From: Halorubrum yunnanense
GTDB taxonomy: Archaea; Halobacteriota; Halobacteria; Halobacteriales; Haloferacaceae
DNA: 64,000 bases
Reading direction: 5' to 3'
Assembly: GCF_026586675.1 (NCBI RefSeq)
Contig: NZ_JAODIX010000019.1
Span: forward strand, 131,603-195,602
Shown here one piece after another: positions 52,289 through 60,999 of this stretch; within the stretch, counting starts at the first letter, position 1, and the number at the start of each line of letters is the position of its first letter. The translations under genes and the position numbers were made by a program. The notes under the pieces were generated by a model. That model saw only the letters and a list, made by a program, of their open reading frames with translations. It did no database searches and was not told where the DNA came from.

Positions 52289-53023
52289 GTGACCACTCAC
52301 GCCGATCTCGGACTTGACCTCGACGTGCGCGACACGGACGCGGTCGCCGACCGGCGCGACGAGCTCGTCGCCGCCGTGCGGGACCACGCCGGGACGATCG
52401 CCTACCAGCTCGCGAAGCTGCAGGGCGGCGACTACGGCCGACGCGAGCTGTCGACGCCGAGCGGGACGTGGACCGTCAAACACGAGGCCGGCGAACTGGA
52501 GTTCCTGCTGTTCTCGCCGACCTCGGGCTCGGACGTGTACGTCATCTCGACGAAGCAGCCGCCGGACCCGGAAGACCTGGCGGCCGCGCTCGACGACTAC
52601 GCGAACTTCGTCGCCGCGTGGAACGAGTACGTCGCGTCGCTGTCGGGCGTCCTCGACGGTGTCAGCGCCGAGTTCCCGGACCCCGTCTCGACCGACGGCG
52701 TCGTCGCCGAGCGCGACCGCGTGCTGGACGCGATCCGCGAGGCCTGCACCGTCATGGCCGGCGAGATCTATCGGTACGAGGGCGACGACTACGGAACGTA
52801 CACCGCCCGCGTCGACGGCGACCGCTGGGAGCTGAAGTGGGACGAAGGGGCCGTCTCGTACCTCCGCGTCGGCGGCTCCGGCGGGCTCTACCTCCTCTCG
52901 CAGTACGAGGCGCCTTCCGCGGCCGACGTGCGCCAGTACGCCGACTCGTTCCGGGGGTTCGTCGACGCGTACAACGAGTTCGTGGCGGGGCTGGAGAGCG
53001 ACCTCGCGACGGTCGAGCTGTAG
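52289..53023 (+). CDS. Haloarchaeal protein with an internally duplicated domain
   Basis: A 244-residue acidic protein made of two similar halves of about 110 residues. In the first half GGDYGRRELSTPSG, VYVISTKQPPDPEDL and YANFVAAWNEYVASL align with GDDYGTYTARVDG, LYLLSQYEAPSAADV and YADSFRGFVDAYNEFVAGL in the second. No family recognised. GTG 52289 is chosen because TTAAC near 52260-52264 fits a TATA-like element about 26 nt before it. It follows the tubulin-like gene by 88 nt on the same strand and may be functionally related. Confidence 0.7.
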   Translation: MTTHADLGLDLDVRDTDAVADRRDELVAAVRDHAGTIAYQLAKLQGGDYGRRELSTPSGTWTVKHEAGELEFLLFSPTSGSDVYVISTKQPPDPEDLAAALDDYANFVAAWNEYVASLSGVLDGVSAEFPDPVSTDGVVAERDRVLDAIREACTVMAGEIYRYEGDDYGTYTARVDGDRWELKWDEGAVSYLRVGGSGGLYLLSQYEAPSAADVRQYADSFRGFVDAYNEFVAGLESDLATVEL

Positions 53024-53118
53024 ACGACGGGGAACGACTCTGAGCGATTGCCGGTGTGAGTATACTAGATCGGTCTGGGTGTTGTTTGTAAGCGGACGAG
53101 ATGTGTTGCTGTCGGTTG

Positions 53119-53459
53119 TTTATAAATGATTGACTCCGTGATGAACACTTCCAAAGCCCCAGCCGGCGAGGCGGGCGCACGCTCGCTGCGCTCCTCACTC
53201 GGTCGCTCACTTCGTTCGCTCCCTCGTTGCGGTGTCGCCGGCGGCGAAGCCGCCGGCTGCCCGTGGCGCTATGCGCCACGGTGCTTACGTCGCCTGCGCC
53301 CGCCTCGCCGGCTGCCCCTTTGAGTCCCACCCGACCGCACCGCACAGCCTCACGCCTCCCCAGCCTCGCCGCTCGCTGCGCTCGCGGCGTCCCTCGCACC
53401 GTCGGTTCGCGGCCTATCGGCCGCTCACCGGGGCGCGCCGCCGCACCGATCTTTATAAG
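53119..53459 (+). repeat. Structured intergenic element, copy 5
   Basis: A forward copy. TTTATAAAT is at 53119-53127, then ACTTCCAAAGCCCCAGCCG (53147-53165). Stem I pairs 53160-53179 with 53295-53314 over 20 perfect base pairs. Two further hairpins lie inside it (53236-53256 and 53261-53281). CCTTTGAGTCCCACC is near 53318-53332. Stem II is CGCCGC/GCGGCG (53367-53372 with 53384-53389) and stem III GCGGCC/GGCCGC (53409-53424). The end is TTTATAAG at 53452-53459. The whole lies in the gap between the duplicated-domain protein and purK. Confidence 0.9.
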
Positions 53460-53624
53460 CGCTCGCCGCTGTCGTTCACGGCTATTTAAATGCTGAATAA
53501 CCACCGACAAACTGCAACACCCAGTCCCGCTCTCGATCAAGAGTTCGTCTTCAGCAACTGACCGTGCCAAAATTTGGTATGTTTGAACAAGACGAGTTCA
53601 ACGAAGTCGCGTAGTCTATACACA

Positions 53625-53652
53625 AATGTGAACATTCTCTCGTGCAATGTGA
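53625..53652 (+). promoter_or_regulatory. Direct repeat AATGTGA upstream of purK
   Basis: AATGTGA occurs at 53625-53631 and 53646-53652, 21 bp apart, about two helical turns. The pair sits directly upstream of the purK TATA-like sequence. ATTCTC and GAGAAT also form an inverted repeat across the second site. This may be a binding site for a regulator of purine synthesis; none is identified. Confidence 0.4.
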
Positions 53653-53653
53653 G

Positions 53654-53661
53654 AATATTTA
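53654..53661 (+). promoter_or_regulatory. TATA box for purK
   Basis: AATATTTA lies about 30 nt before ATG 53688, the expected spacing for a leaderless transcript. Confidence 0.55.
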
Positions 53662-53687
53662 TGCAGTAACGTCGGGTACGGCCGCGC

Positions 53688-54869
53688 ATGTCGATCACTC
53701 TGCCGGGACCGACCCTCGGCGTCGTCGGCGGCGGACAGCTGGGTCGGATGATGGGCGAGGCGGTCGCGCGCCTCGGGATTGAGGTCGTCGTGCTGGACCC
53801 GACGCCGGACTGTCCCGCATCGCCGGTCGTGAGCGACCAGATCGTCGGCGACTTCGACGACCCCGACGCGGTCCACGAGCTCGCGAGCCGGGTCGACGCG
53901 CTGACCTTCGAGATCGAGCTGGCCGACCCCGAGCTACTGGCCGAGGCGAGCGCGGAGCACGACGTCCCGGTCCAGCCGGACCCCGCGACCCTCGAGACGA
54001 TCCAGGACAAGCTGGTGCAGAAGGAGTCGCTCGCCGACGCCGGCATCCCCGTCCCGGAGTTCGTGGCGGTCGCGACCGCGGAGGGGCTCGAGCGCGTCGT
54101 CGAGGAGTTCGGCGGCGTCATGCTGAAGGCCCGCGAGGGCGGTTACGACGGCCGCGGGAACGTCCCGGTCGACGACCCCGCGGACGCCGCCGACGCGCTC
54201 GACGAGGTCGGGGGGAACGCGATGGCCGAGGAGTTCCTCGACTTCGAGCGCGAGATCGCCGTGATGGGCCTGAAGGGCGTCGACGGCGAGACGCGGACCT
54301 ACCCCGTCACGGAGACGATCCACCGCGAAGAGATCCTCCGCGAGAGCGTCGCGCCGGCCCGCGCCGACGACGCGGTCGTCGCCGAGGCCGAGTCGGTCGC
54401 CCGCGACGTGCTGGAGTTCCTCGACGGCCGCGGCGTCTACGGGATCGAGCTGTTCGAGACCCGCGACGGCGACGTGCTCGTCAACGAGATCGCGCCACGC
54501 CCGCACAACTCCGGCCACTGGACGATCGAGGGCGCGCGCACCTCGCAGTTCGAGAACCACGTCCGCGCCGTGCTCGGGTGGCCGCTCGCCCCGACCGACC
54601 TCGTCGCGCCCGCGGTCACCGCGAACGCGCTCGGGGACACCGAGGAGACCCGGCCCGCCACGCTCCGCGGCGTCGACGACGTCCTCGCGGCGCCCGGCGC
54701 CGACCTCCACTGGTACGGCAAAGCCGACGTGTACCCGCTCCGGAAGATGGGGCACCTGACGGCGACGGCCGGAGGCGACGACGCGAACACCGCCGCCGAG
54801 GTCGACCGCGACGCCCTGCTCTCCCGGGCGCGAGCGCTCCGCGACGGCCTGACGTTCCGGGACGCCTGA
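53688..54869 (+). CDS. purK: 5-(carboxyamino)imidazole ribonucleotide synthase
   Basis: A 393-residue ATP-grasp enzyme. It carboxylates AIR to N5-CAIR using ATP and bicarbonate, in purine biosynthesis. GVVGGGQLGRMMGEAVARLG is the N-terminal motif; the ATP-grasp loops include KAREGGYDGRGN and NEIAPRPHNSGHWTIEGA. purE follows on the same strand and performs the next step. Confidence 0.96.
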   Translation: MSITLPGPTLGVVGGGQLGRMMGEAVARLGIEVVVLDPTPDCPASPVVSDQIVGDFDDPDAVHELASRVDALTFEIELADPELLAEASAEHDVPVQPDPATLETIQDKLVQKESLADAGIPVPEFVAVATAEGLERVVEEFGGVMLKAREGGYDGRGNVPVDDPADAADALDEVGGNAMAEEFLDFEREIAVMGLKGVDGETRTYPVTETIHREEILRESVAPARADDAVVAEAESVARDVLEFLDGRGVYGIELFETRDGDVLVNEIAPRPHNSGHWTIEGARTSQFENHVRAVLGWPLAPTDLVAPAVTANALGDTEETRPATLRGVDDVLAAPGADLHWYGKADVYPLRKMGHLTATAGGDDANTAAEVDRDALLSRARALRDGLTFRDA

Positions 54870-54921
54870 CACCGGTACCGCATCCGGCACTTCCTTATCC
54901 GCTACCACCGAACCCACGTCT

Positions 54922-55539
54922 ATGACTACGGTCCAGGACCTCATCGACCGACTCGAAGCGGAAGCGAACGCCGACGCCGACCCCGAAACGACGCCGGACG
55001 TAGGGATCATCATGGGCTCCGACTCGGACCTCCCCGTCATGGAGGACGCGTACGAGGCGCTCGACGACCTCGGCTTCGCGGAGCAGATCGACTTCGACGC
55101 GGCGCCGGATTCGCGGTTCACCTACGAGAGCTACGTCGTCTCCGCGCATCGGACCCCGGAGCTCATGTACGCGTACGGCGAGACCGCGACCGATCGCGGG
55201 CTCGACGTGATCGTCGCGGGCGCGGGCGGGAAGTCCGCCGACCTGCCGAACATGACCGCGTCGATCGCGTACCCCGTGCCCGTCATCGGGGTGCCGGTAC
55301 AGGAGAAGTCGGTCGACTCGGTCATCGGGATGCCGACGGGCGCCCCGATCGTCGCGGTCGACGCGGGGAAGTCGTACAACGCCGCCCTCTCGGCCGCGCA
55401 GGTGCTCGCTCGCGAGCACGACGCCGTCGAGGAACGGCTGATCGACCTCCACGACGATCGGAAGGCAGGGGTCGCCGACGTCTCCGCCGACCTCCACGAC
55501 CTCGGCGTCGACGGGTTCCGCGCGCGGGACGGGGAGTAG
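54922..55539 (+). CDS. purE: N5-CAIR mutase
   Basis: A 205-residue class I PurE that converts N5-CAIR to CAIR. GSDSDLPVM and SAHRTPELMYAY are the substrate-binding motifs; GMPTGAPI and ARGAGGKSADL-type segments complete the fold. The N-terminal 25 residues are an acidic halophile extension. It starts 52 nt after purK, and the two enzymes catalyse consecutive steps. Confidence 0.95.
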   Translation: MTTVQDLIDRLEAEANADADPETTPDVGIIMGSDSDLPVMEDAYEALDDLGFAEQIDFDAAPDSRFTYESYVVSAHRTPELMYAYGETATDRGLDVIVAGAGGKSADLPNMTASIAYPVPVIGVPVQEKSVDSVIGMPTGAPIVAVDAGKSYNAALSAAQVLAREHDAVEERLIDLHDDRKAGVADVSADLHDLGVDGFRARDGE

Positions 55540-55694
55540 CTCCCGGCAGAGGTCGGTATCGCGGTCGAATCGAGATCGCCCGGACCAGGTATTGTGCTGT
55601 CTCGCGGTCGTCTGCGGCGGGATCGGGCCGCTGCCGTGAAGACTCAACGCTTATGAGGGGCCGGTCCAAACCCCAGCATGTTACGGAGACCTAT

Positions 55695-56111
55695 ATGAGC
55701 GATTGGATAGCGATCGGCGCCTTGGCGGCCGTCGGCCTGCTCATCCCGATAGGGATGATGAGCGTGTCGGCGTTGCTCCGTCCGAGCGTGCCTGAGACCG
55801 GTAAAAGTACCACCTACGAGTCCGGCGAGACCCCGACTGGCGGGACGCGGATCCGGTTCAACATCCAGTACTACATGGTCGCGCTGTTGTTCGTCGTGTT
55901 CGACATCGAGACCGTGTTGCTGTTCCCGTGGGCCGTCATCTACCGCCCGGCGATCGAGGCCGGCGTGCCGATGACTGCCCTACTGTGGCCGATGTTGGCC
56001 TTCGTCGGGGTCCTCGCGATCGGGCTCGTCTGGGCGTGGCGGTCGGGAGCGATCAGCTGGGCCCGCAGCCCCCGCGCGACCAGCAAAAAAACGGAGCGTG
56101 ATCTCAACTAA
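55695..56111 (+). CDS. nuoA: NADH-quinone oxidoreductase subunit A
   Basis: A 138-residue membrane subunit of complex I with three helices. TTYESGETPTGGTRIRFNIQYY contains the conserved NuoA loop. GGAG (55685-55688) lies about 6 nt before ATG 55695 as a possible ribosome binding site. The gene starts the nuo operon; its stop overlaps the nuoB start by one base. Confidence 0.93.
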   Translation: MSDWIAIGALAAVGLLIPIGMMSVSALLRPSVPETGKSTTYESGETPTGGTRIRFNIQYYMVALLFVVFDIETVLLFPWAVIYRPAIEAGVPMTALLWPMLAFVGVLAIGLVWAWRSGAISWARSPRATSKKTERDLN

Positions 56112-56809
56112 TGAGCAGCGATCAACCATTCATCACCGACGAATCGCAAGTCGTAACGGAGACCCGAGACGCCCGGATGACCGGGCAGGGAGACCGATTC
56201 AACTCTCGGCTCCGCGAGGCGTTCGGCTCCTCGCCGTTCATCCTCACCAAGTTCGACAAGTTCCTGAACTGGTGTCGCGGCTCCTCGATGTTCATGCTGC
56301 AGTTCGGCATCGCCTGCTGCAGCATCGAGATGATGCACACCTATGCGGTGAAACACGACCTCGACCGGTTCGGGAGCGGGGTCCCCCGCGCGTCGCCGCG
56401 ACAGGCCGACGTGATGATCGTCCCCGGGACGATCGTCTCGAAGTTCGCGCCGCGGATGAAGCGTGTCTACGACCAGATGCCCGAGCCGAAGTTCGTCGTT
56501 GGCATGGGCTCGTGTACCATTTCCGGCGGCCCGTTCCAGGAGGGGTACAACGTCATCAAGGGCGCCGAGGAGGTCATTCCGATCGACATCCACGTCCCCG
56601 GCTGCCCGCCGCGCCCCGAGGCCCTCGTCTACGGCGTCGTGAAGCTGCAGGAGCGCGTCGCCAACGGCGAGGCCTCGCCCGTGACAGTCAAGCCGTACGA
56701 GCTGGAGGAGTTCTCCGACCTCGAACGCGACGAGCTCGTCGACAAGCTCGCCGACCAGATAGACGAGGACGAACTCGTCATGCGGTACAACTTCGCTGAT
56801 TCACCATGA
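56111..56809 (+). CDS. nuoB: NADH-quinone oxidoreductase subunit B
   Basis: A 232-residue peripheral subunit carrying the N2 iron-sulfur cluster. The ligands are in [18 protein letters not shown] and [11 protein letters not shown]. It links the electron donor side to the quinone site with NuoCD. The N-terminal 45 residues are an acidic extension. Overlaps nuoCD by 4 nt. Confidence 0.96.
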   Translation: MSSDQPFITDESQVVTETRDARMTGQGDRFNSRLREAFGSSPFILTKFDKFLNWCRGSSMFMLQFGIACCSIEMMHTYAVKHDLDRFGSGVPRASPRQADVMIVPGTIVSKFAPRMKRVYDQMPEPKFVVGMGSCTISGGPFQEGYNVIKGAEEVIPIDIHVPGCPPRPEALVYGVVKLQERVANGEASPVTVKPYELEEFSDLERDELVDKLADQIDEDELVMRYNFADSP

Positions 56810-58470
56810 GCCTCGAACGACCGGACACCACCGACGACGCCGCGATCGAGCGCACTCCCGACGAGCTGGAGGCGCTGCTGGGCGACCTCGTCGTCAAGCG
56901 CGACGACCACCTGAACGCGCCCGGCTTCGTCATCCGCCCGGACACCGTTCAGGAGACCCTCTCGATCCTGAAAGAGCAGGCGGGGTACGACCACCTCTCG
57001 GTGGTCTCCGCCCAGGAGTACGAGAATCGTTACGAGTCGATCTACCACCTGAAGAAGTTCGACGACCCGACCCAGGAGGTCAGCGTCGTCGTCCCCGCCG
57101 ACAAGGACGATCCCGTCTCCGAGTCGGCCGAGCCCGTCTTCCGCACCGCCGACTGGCACGAGCGGGAGGCGTACGACCTGATCGGGATCGAGTACGACGA
57201 CCACCCCGACCTGCGCCGGATCCTCCTGCCGGAGACCTGGCAGGGTCACCCCCTGTCGATGGACTACGACAAGGACCGGCCGCAGATCGCCACGCTGCCG
57301 GAGCACGCGAACCCGCTGCAGGAGCACTACAAGGACTCCGAGTCCGACACGATGTTCCTCAACATCGGGCCGCACCACCCGGCGACCCACGGGGTGCTCC
57401 ACCTGAAGACGGTCCTCGACGGCGAGCAGGTCGTCGACGTCGAGCCCGACATCGGCTACCTCCACCGCTGCGAGGAGCAGATGGCGCAGGCCGGGACCTA
57501 CCGCCACCAGATCATGCCGTACCCGGACCGCTGGGACTACATTTCGGCGGGCCTGCTCAACGAGTGGGCGTACGCCCGCGCGGCCGAGGACCTCGCGGAG
57601 ATCGAGGTGCCGGAGTACGCGCAGGTCATCCGCACGATGGGCGCCGAGATGTGTCGGATCGCCGCGCACATGCTCGCGCTCGCCACGTTCGCGCTCGACG
57701 TGAACGGGGACTTCACGGCGACGTTCATGTACGCGATCAACGACCGCGAGCGCGTGCAGGACCTACTGGAGGACCTGACGGGCCAGCGGCTGATGTTCAA
57801 CTACTTCCGGCTCGGCGGCGTCGTCTGGGACCTGCCGGAGCCGCGCGAGGAGTTCTTCTCGAAGACCCGCGACTTCCTGGACCAGCTGCCGGAGTCCGTC
57901 GAGGAGTACCACAACCTCGTCACTTCCAACGAGATCTTCCAGATGCGGACGATCGACACGGGGGTCCTCCCGCCGGACGTCGCCAAGGACTACGGCGCGA
58001 CCGGCCCCGTCGCCCGCGGCTCGGGCGTCGACTACGACCTCCGCCGCGACGACCCGTACGGCTACTACGACGAGCTCGACTGGGACGTCGTCACCGAGGA
58101 GGGCTGCGACAACTTCAGCCGCCTCCTCGTCCGGATGCGCGAGGTCGAGGAGTCGGCGAAGATCATCGAGCAGTGCGTCGATCTGCTCGAGGATTGGCCC
58201 GAAGACGAGCGCAACATCCAGGCGAACGTGCCCCGCACGCTCCGCCCCGACGACGACGCCGAGATCTACCGGGCCGTCGAGGGCGCGAAGGGCGAGCTCG
58301 GCATCTACATCCGATCCGACGGCACCGACAAGCCGGGCCGGTTCAAGATCCGGTCGCCGTGCTTCTCGAACCTCCAGACGCTGCCGGAGATGGCTAACGG
58401 GGAGTACATCCCCGACGTCATCGCGGCGCTCGGGAGCCTCGACATCGTGCTTGGGGAGGTGGACCGCTGA
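56806..58470 (+). CDS. nuoCD: NADH-quinone oxidoreductase subunit CD fusion
   Basis: A 554-residue fusion. Residues 1-170 form the NuoC part and 180-554 the NuoD part, which lines the quinone pocket. GPHHPATHGV (His pair) and the C-terminal FKIRSPCFSNL are typical. Fused CD subunits are known in haloarchaea and some bacteria. It overlaps nuoB by 4 nt and nuoH by one base. Confidence 0.95.
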   Translation: MSLERPDTTDDAAIERTPDELEALLGDLVVKRDDHLNAPGFVIRPDTVQETLSILKEQAGYDHLSVVSAQEYENRYESIYHLKKFDDPTQEVSVVVPADKDDPVSESAEPVFRTADWHEREAYDLIGIEYDDHPDLRRILLPETWQGHPLSMDYDKDRPQIATLPEHANPLQEHYKDSESDTMFLNIGPHHPATHGVLHLKTVLDGEQVVDVEPDIGYLHRCEEQMAQAGTYRHQIMPYPDRWDYISAGLLNEWAYARAAEDLAEIEVPEYAQVIRTMGAEMCRIAAHMLALATFALDVNGDFTATFMYAINDRERVQDLLEDLTGQRLMFNYFRLGGVVWDLPEPREEFFSKTRDFLDQLPESVEEYHNLVTSNEIFQMRTIDTGVLPPDVAKDYGATGPVARGSGVDYDLRRDDPYGYYDELDWDVVTEEGCDNFSRLLVRMREVEESAKIIEQCVDLLEDWPEDERNIQANVPRTLRPDDDAEIYRAVEGAKGELGIYIRSDGTDKPGRFKIRSPCFSNLQTLPEMANGEYIPDVIAALGSLDIVLGEVDR

Positions 58471-59543
58471 TGGGGACGGCACCCGCACAGCTGTTCCCCG
58501 AGTTCCTCGTCGACACGTTCGGGCTGCCGGGCGTGCTCGGCGAGGTGGTCGCGGCGCTGATCGCGGCCGCCGTCGTCGGGAACATCGTCCTCGCGTTCAC
58601 CGGCGTCGCCGGGCCGTGGGCGAAACGGAAGATCACGGCGGCGTTCACCGACCGGATCGCGGTCAACCGGGTCGGGCCGTTCGGGCTCCTGATCATCCCG
58701 GCGGCCGCCGTCCAGCTGCTCGCGAAGGAGCTGATCGTCCCGGAGGGCGTCGACCGCCCCTCGTGGGACATCGCCCCGGTCATCCTGCCCGCGTCGGCGC
58801 TGCTCGGCTTCTCGGTGATTCCGATGGGCCGTCTCGGCCCGATCAACTTCCACCTCGCGGACCCCGAAGTCGGGTTCGCGCTGGTGTTCGCGTTCGCGTC
58901 CATCGCCTCGGTGTCGCTGGTGATGGCCGGCTACGCGTCGAACAACAAGTACTCGTTGCTCGGCGGCCTCCGCGCGGTCGCGCAGAACCTCGCCTACGAG
59001 ATCCCGCTCATCGTCACCGCGATGTCAGTCGTGATCTTCGCGGGCACCCTCCAGATGAGCGGCATCGTCGGCGCGCAGACGACGACCTTAGTGACCATCG
59101 CCGGGATCGACATCCCGGCGTGGTACGCCTTCGTGAACCCGTTCGCGTTCGTGCTGTTCGTCACGGCGAACATGGCGGAGGTCGGACGGAACCCGTTCGA
59201 CATCCCCGAGGCGCCGACCGAGATCGTCGGCGGTTACCAGACCGAGTACTCCTCCGCGTACTTCGTCCTCTTCTACCTCGGCGAGTTCGTGCACATCTTC
59301 CTCGGCGGCGCGATCGTCGCCGTGACGTTCCTCGGCGGCGCCTCCGGGCCGGGCCCGGAGAGCATCGGCTTCATCTGGTTCGTGGTGAAGATCTGGGGCT
59401 TCTTCCTGTTCACGCAGTGGGCCCGCGCCGCGATGCCGCGCGTCCGTATCGACCAGCTGATCGAGATCGGCTGGAAGGGAATGCTGGTGCTGTCGTTCGC
59501 GAACCTGGTGCTCACGGCCGTAATCGTGGGAGTGATCGCGTAA
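58470..59543 (+). CDS. nuoH: NADH-quinone oxidoreductase subunit H
   Basis: A 357-residue membrane subunit with about eight helices at the quinone-binding interface. NPFAFVLFVTANMAEVGRNPFDIPEAPTEIVGGYQTEYSS contains the conserved quinone and proton-path loop of NuoH. It follows nuoCD with a one-base overlap. Confidence 0.95.
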   Translation: MGTAPAQLFPEFLVDTFGLPGVLGEVVAALIAAAVVGNIVLAFTGVAGPWAKRKITAAFTDRIAVNRVGPFGLLIIPAAAVQLLAKELIVPEGVDRPSWDIAPVILPASALLGFSVIPMGRLGPINFHLADPEVGFALVFAFASIASVSLVMAGYASNNKYSLLGGLRAVAQNLAYEIPLIVTAMSVVIFAGTLQMSGIVGAQTTTLVTIAGIDIPAWYAFVNPFAFVLFVTANMAEVGRNPFDIPEAPTEIVGGYQTEYSSAYFVLFYLGEFVHIFLGGAIVAVTFLGGASGPGPESIGFIWFVVKIWGFFLFTQWARAAMPRVRIDQLIEIGWKGMLVLSFANLVLTAVIVGVIA

Positions 59544-59544
59544 C

Positions 59545-60006
59545 ATGATCGGACTCATGAAATCCATGGCGACGACGATGAAACACGCGCTGGACGGGAA
59601 CACGTTCACGGTGGAATACCCGGAGGACGCGCCCGAGGTGAGCCCGCGGTTCCGCGGGGTCCACAAGTTCAGCCAGGAGCGGTGCATCTGGTGCCGCCAG
59701 TGCGAGAACGTCTGCCCAAACGACACGATCCAGATCGTGCAGGACGACCAGCGGAACGGGGAGCAGTACAACCTCCACATCGGACAGTGCATCTACTGCC
59801 GGCTCTGCGAGGAGGTCTGCCCCGTCGACGCCATCCTGTTGACGCAGAACTTCGAGTTCACCGCGGACACGAAAGACGACTTCGTGTTCAACAAAGAACA
59901 GCTCAAAAACGTCCCGTGGTACAAGGGAATCGACCCGCTGGAGTCCCGGAACCCCGATCGCGGCGCGTGGATCGGGGAGGGCGACGGCGAGGTTGACTAC
60001 CAGTAG
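59545..60006 (+). CDS. nuoI: NADH-quinone oxidoreductase subunit I
   Basis: A 153-residue iron-sulfur protein with two [4Fe-4S] motifs: CIWCRQCENVCP and CIYCRLCEEVCP. It passes electrons to the N2 cluster in NuoB. Because NuoEFG are absent, this is the most exposed electron entry point in the operon, and a ferredoxin-like donor is possible. It starts at the base after the nuoH stop. Confidence 0.96.
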   Translation: MIGLMKSMATTMKHALDGNTFTVEYPEDAPEVSPRFRGVHKFSQERCIWCRQCENVCPNDTIQIVQDDQRNGEQYNLHIGQCIYCRLCEEVCPVDAILLTQNFEFTADTKDDFVFNKEQLKNVPWYKGIDPLESRNPDRGAWIGEGDGEVDYQ

Positions 60007-60055
60007 CGGGCGCGTCTCGAAATCTTCAAAGGGGTTCTCATAGGAGACAAACACA

Positions 60056-60322
60056 ATGGTTTATCCTACTATCGCGTTCGGGCTGTTCGCCGCCGTCACG
60101 CTGGCGTTCGGCCTCGGGGTCGTCTTGGCGCGCGACGTGTTCCACGCCGCGCTGCTTCTGGGCGGAGCCCTGACGAGCGTCGCGGTACACTACGTGATGT
60201 TACAGGCGGAGTTCATCGCCGCCATGCAGATCCTCGTCTACGTGGGCGGGGTTCTCATCCTCGTCACGTTCGGCGTGATGCTCACGCGATCGGACGCGGA
60301 AACGGAGGTGAATAGCGTATGA
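60056..60322 (+). CDS. nuoJ1: NADH-quinone oxidoreductase subunit J, N-terminal part (J1)
   Basis: An 88-residue protein corresponding to the N-terminal half of NuoJ, with three membrane helices. Splitting of nuoJ into two genes is known in haloarchaea. GGAG (60043-60046) lies 9 nt before ATG 60056. The stop overlaps the J2 start by 4 nt. Confidence 0.9.
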   Translation: MVYPTIAFGLFAAVTLAFGLGVVLARDVFHAALLLGGALTSVAVHYVMLQAEFIAAMQILVYVGGVLILVTFGVMLTRSDAETEVNSV

Positions 60323-60681
60323 ACGACGACGACTCGGATCGGGGCGGGCGCATCGTGCCCGCTGTGGTGGTCGGACTCCTCTTCGGAACGATGGCTCTGA
60401 CGACGCTTTCGGCCGACTTCGCGCCTGAGGGGGCCGGATTCCCCGCCGACGCGTCGGTCGTTCACAACATCGGCTACGCCCTCTTCAACCTCGGCGCGTA
60501 CGACGTCGCGACGATTCCCTCCGAGGGGTTCCTCGCCGCGTTCCTGATCGCCGCCGTCGCCCTCGACGTCGCCGTCGACGGGGCGGTGTACCTTGCGAAA
60601 CGCGAGGAGGACGGCTCCATCATCTCCGCGATGGGCACGGCGTTCACCGACGGCGGGCGCGAGGGGGGTGAGCGGCGATGA
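60319..60681 (+). CDS. nuoJ2: NADH-quinone oxidoreductase subunit J, C-terminal part (J2)
   Basis: A 120-residue protein corresponding to the C-terminal half of NuoJ, with two membrane helices and a charged C-terminus. It follows J1 with an ATGA overlap and overlaps nuoK by 4 nt. The reading is a continuous operon, so the split is not a frameshift: both parts have their own start codons. Confidence 0.85.
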   Translation: MNDDDSDRGGRIVPAVVVGLLFGTMALTTLSADFAPEGAGFPADASVVHNIGYALFNLGAYDVATIPSEGFLAAFLIAAVALDVAVDGAVYLAKREEDGSIISAMGTAFTDGGREGGERR

Positions 60682-60998
60682 CGGCCGTCGCCTCCTCGAT
60701 TCCCCCGGAGTGGTACCTGCTGCTCGCGGCCGCCGTCTTCTGTGTCGGGCTGTTCGGCGTGCTCACGCGGCGCGACGCGCTGTACTTCCTGATGAGCGTC
60801 GAGCTCATGATGAACGCGGCGAACATCAACTTCGTCGCGTTCGCGCTGTACTACGGCGACCTCACGGGGCAGGTGTTCGCGCTGTTCGTCATCGCGCTCG
60901 CCGCCGCGGAAGTCGCGATCGGTATCGGCATTATCCTCGTGCTGTACCGCAACTTCGGGGTCACGGACGTGACCGTCCCAACGGAGATGAGGTGGTAA
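60678..60998 (+). CDS. nuoK: NADH-quinone oxidoreductase subunit K
   Basis: A 106-residue membrane subunit with three helices. The second helix carries MSVELMMNAANINFVAF with the conserved glutamate of the proton path. Its stop is one base before the nuoL start. Confidence 0.95.
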   Translation: MTAVASSIPPEWYLLLAAAVFCVGLFGVLTRRDALYFLMSVELMMNAANINFVAFALYYGDLTGQVFALFVIALAAAEVAIGIGIILVLYRNFGVTDVTVPTEMRW

Positions 60999-60999
60999 C

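Noticed and set aside
19845-53459. Insertion sequences as an explanation of the repeat family
   Set aside because: No transposase, no target duplications seen and no terminal inverted repeats beyond the TTTATAAA ends; a non-autonomous mobile element is not excluded.
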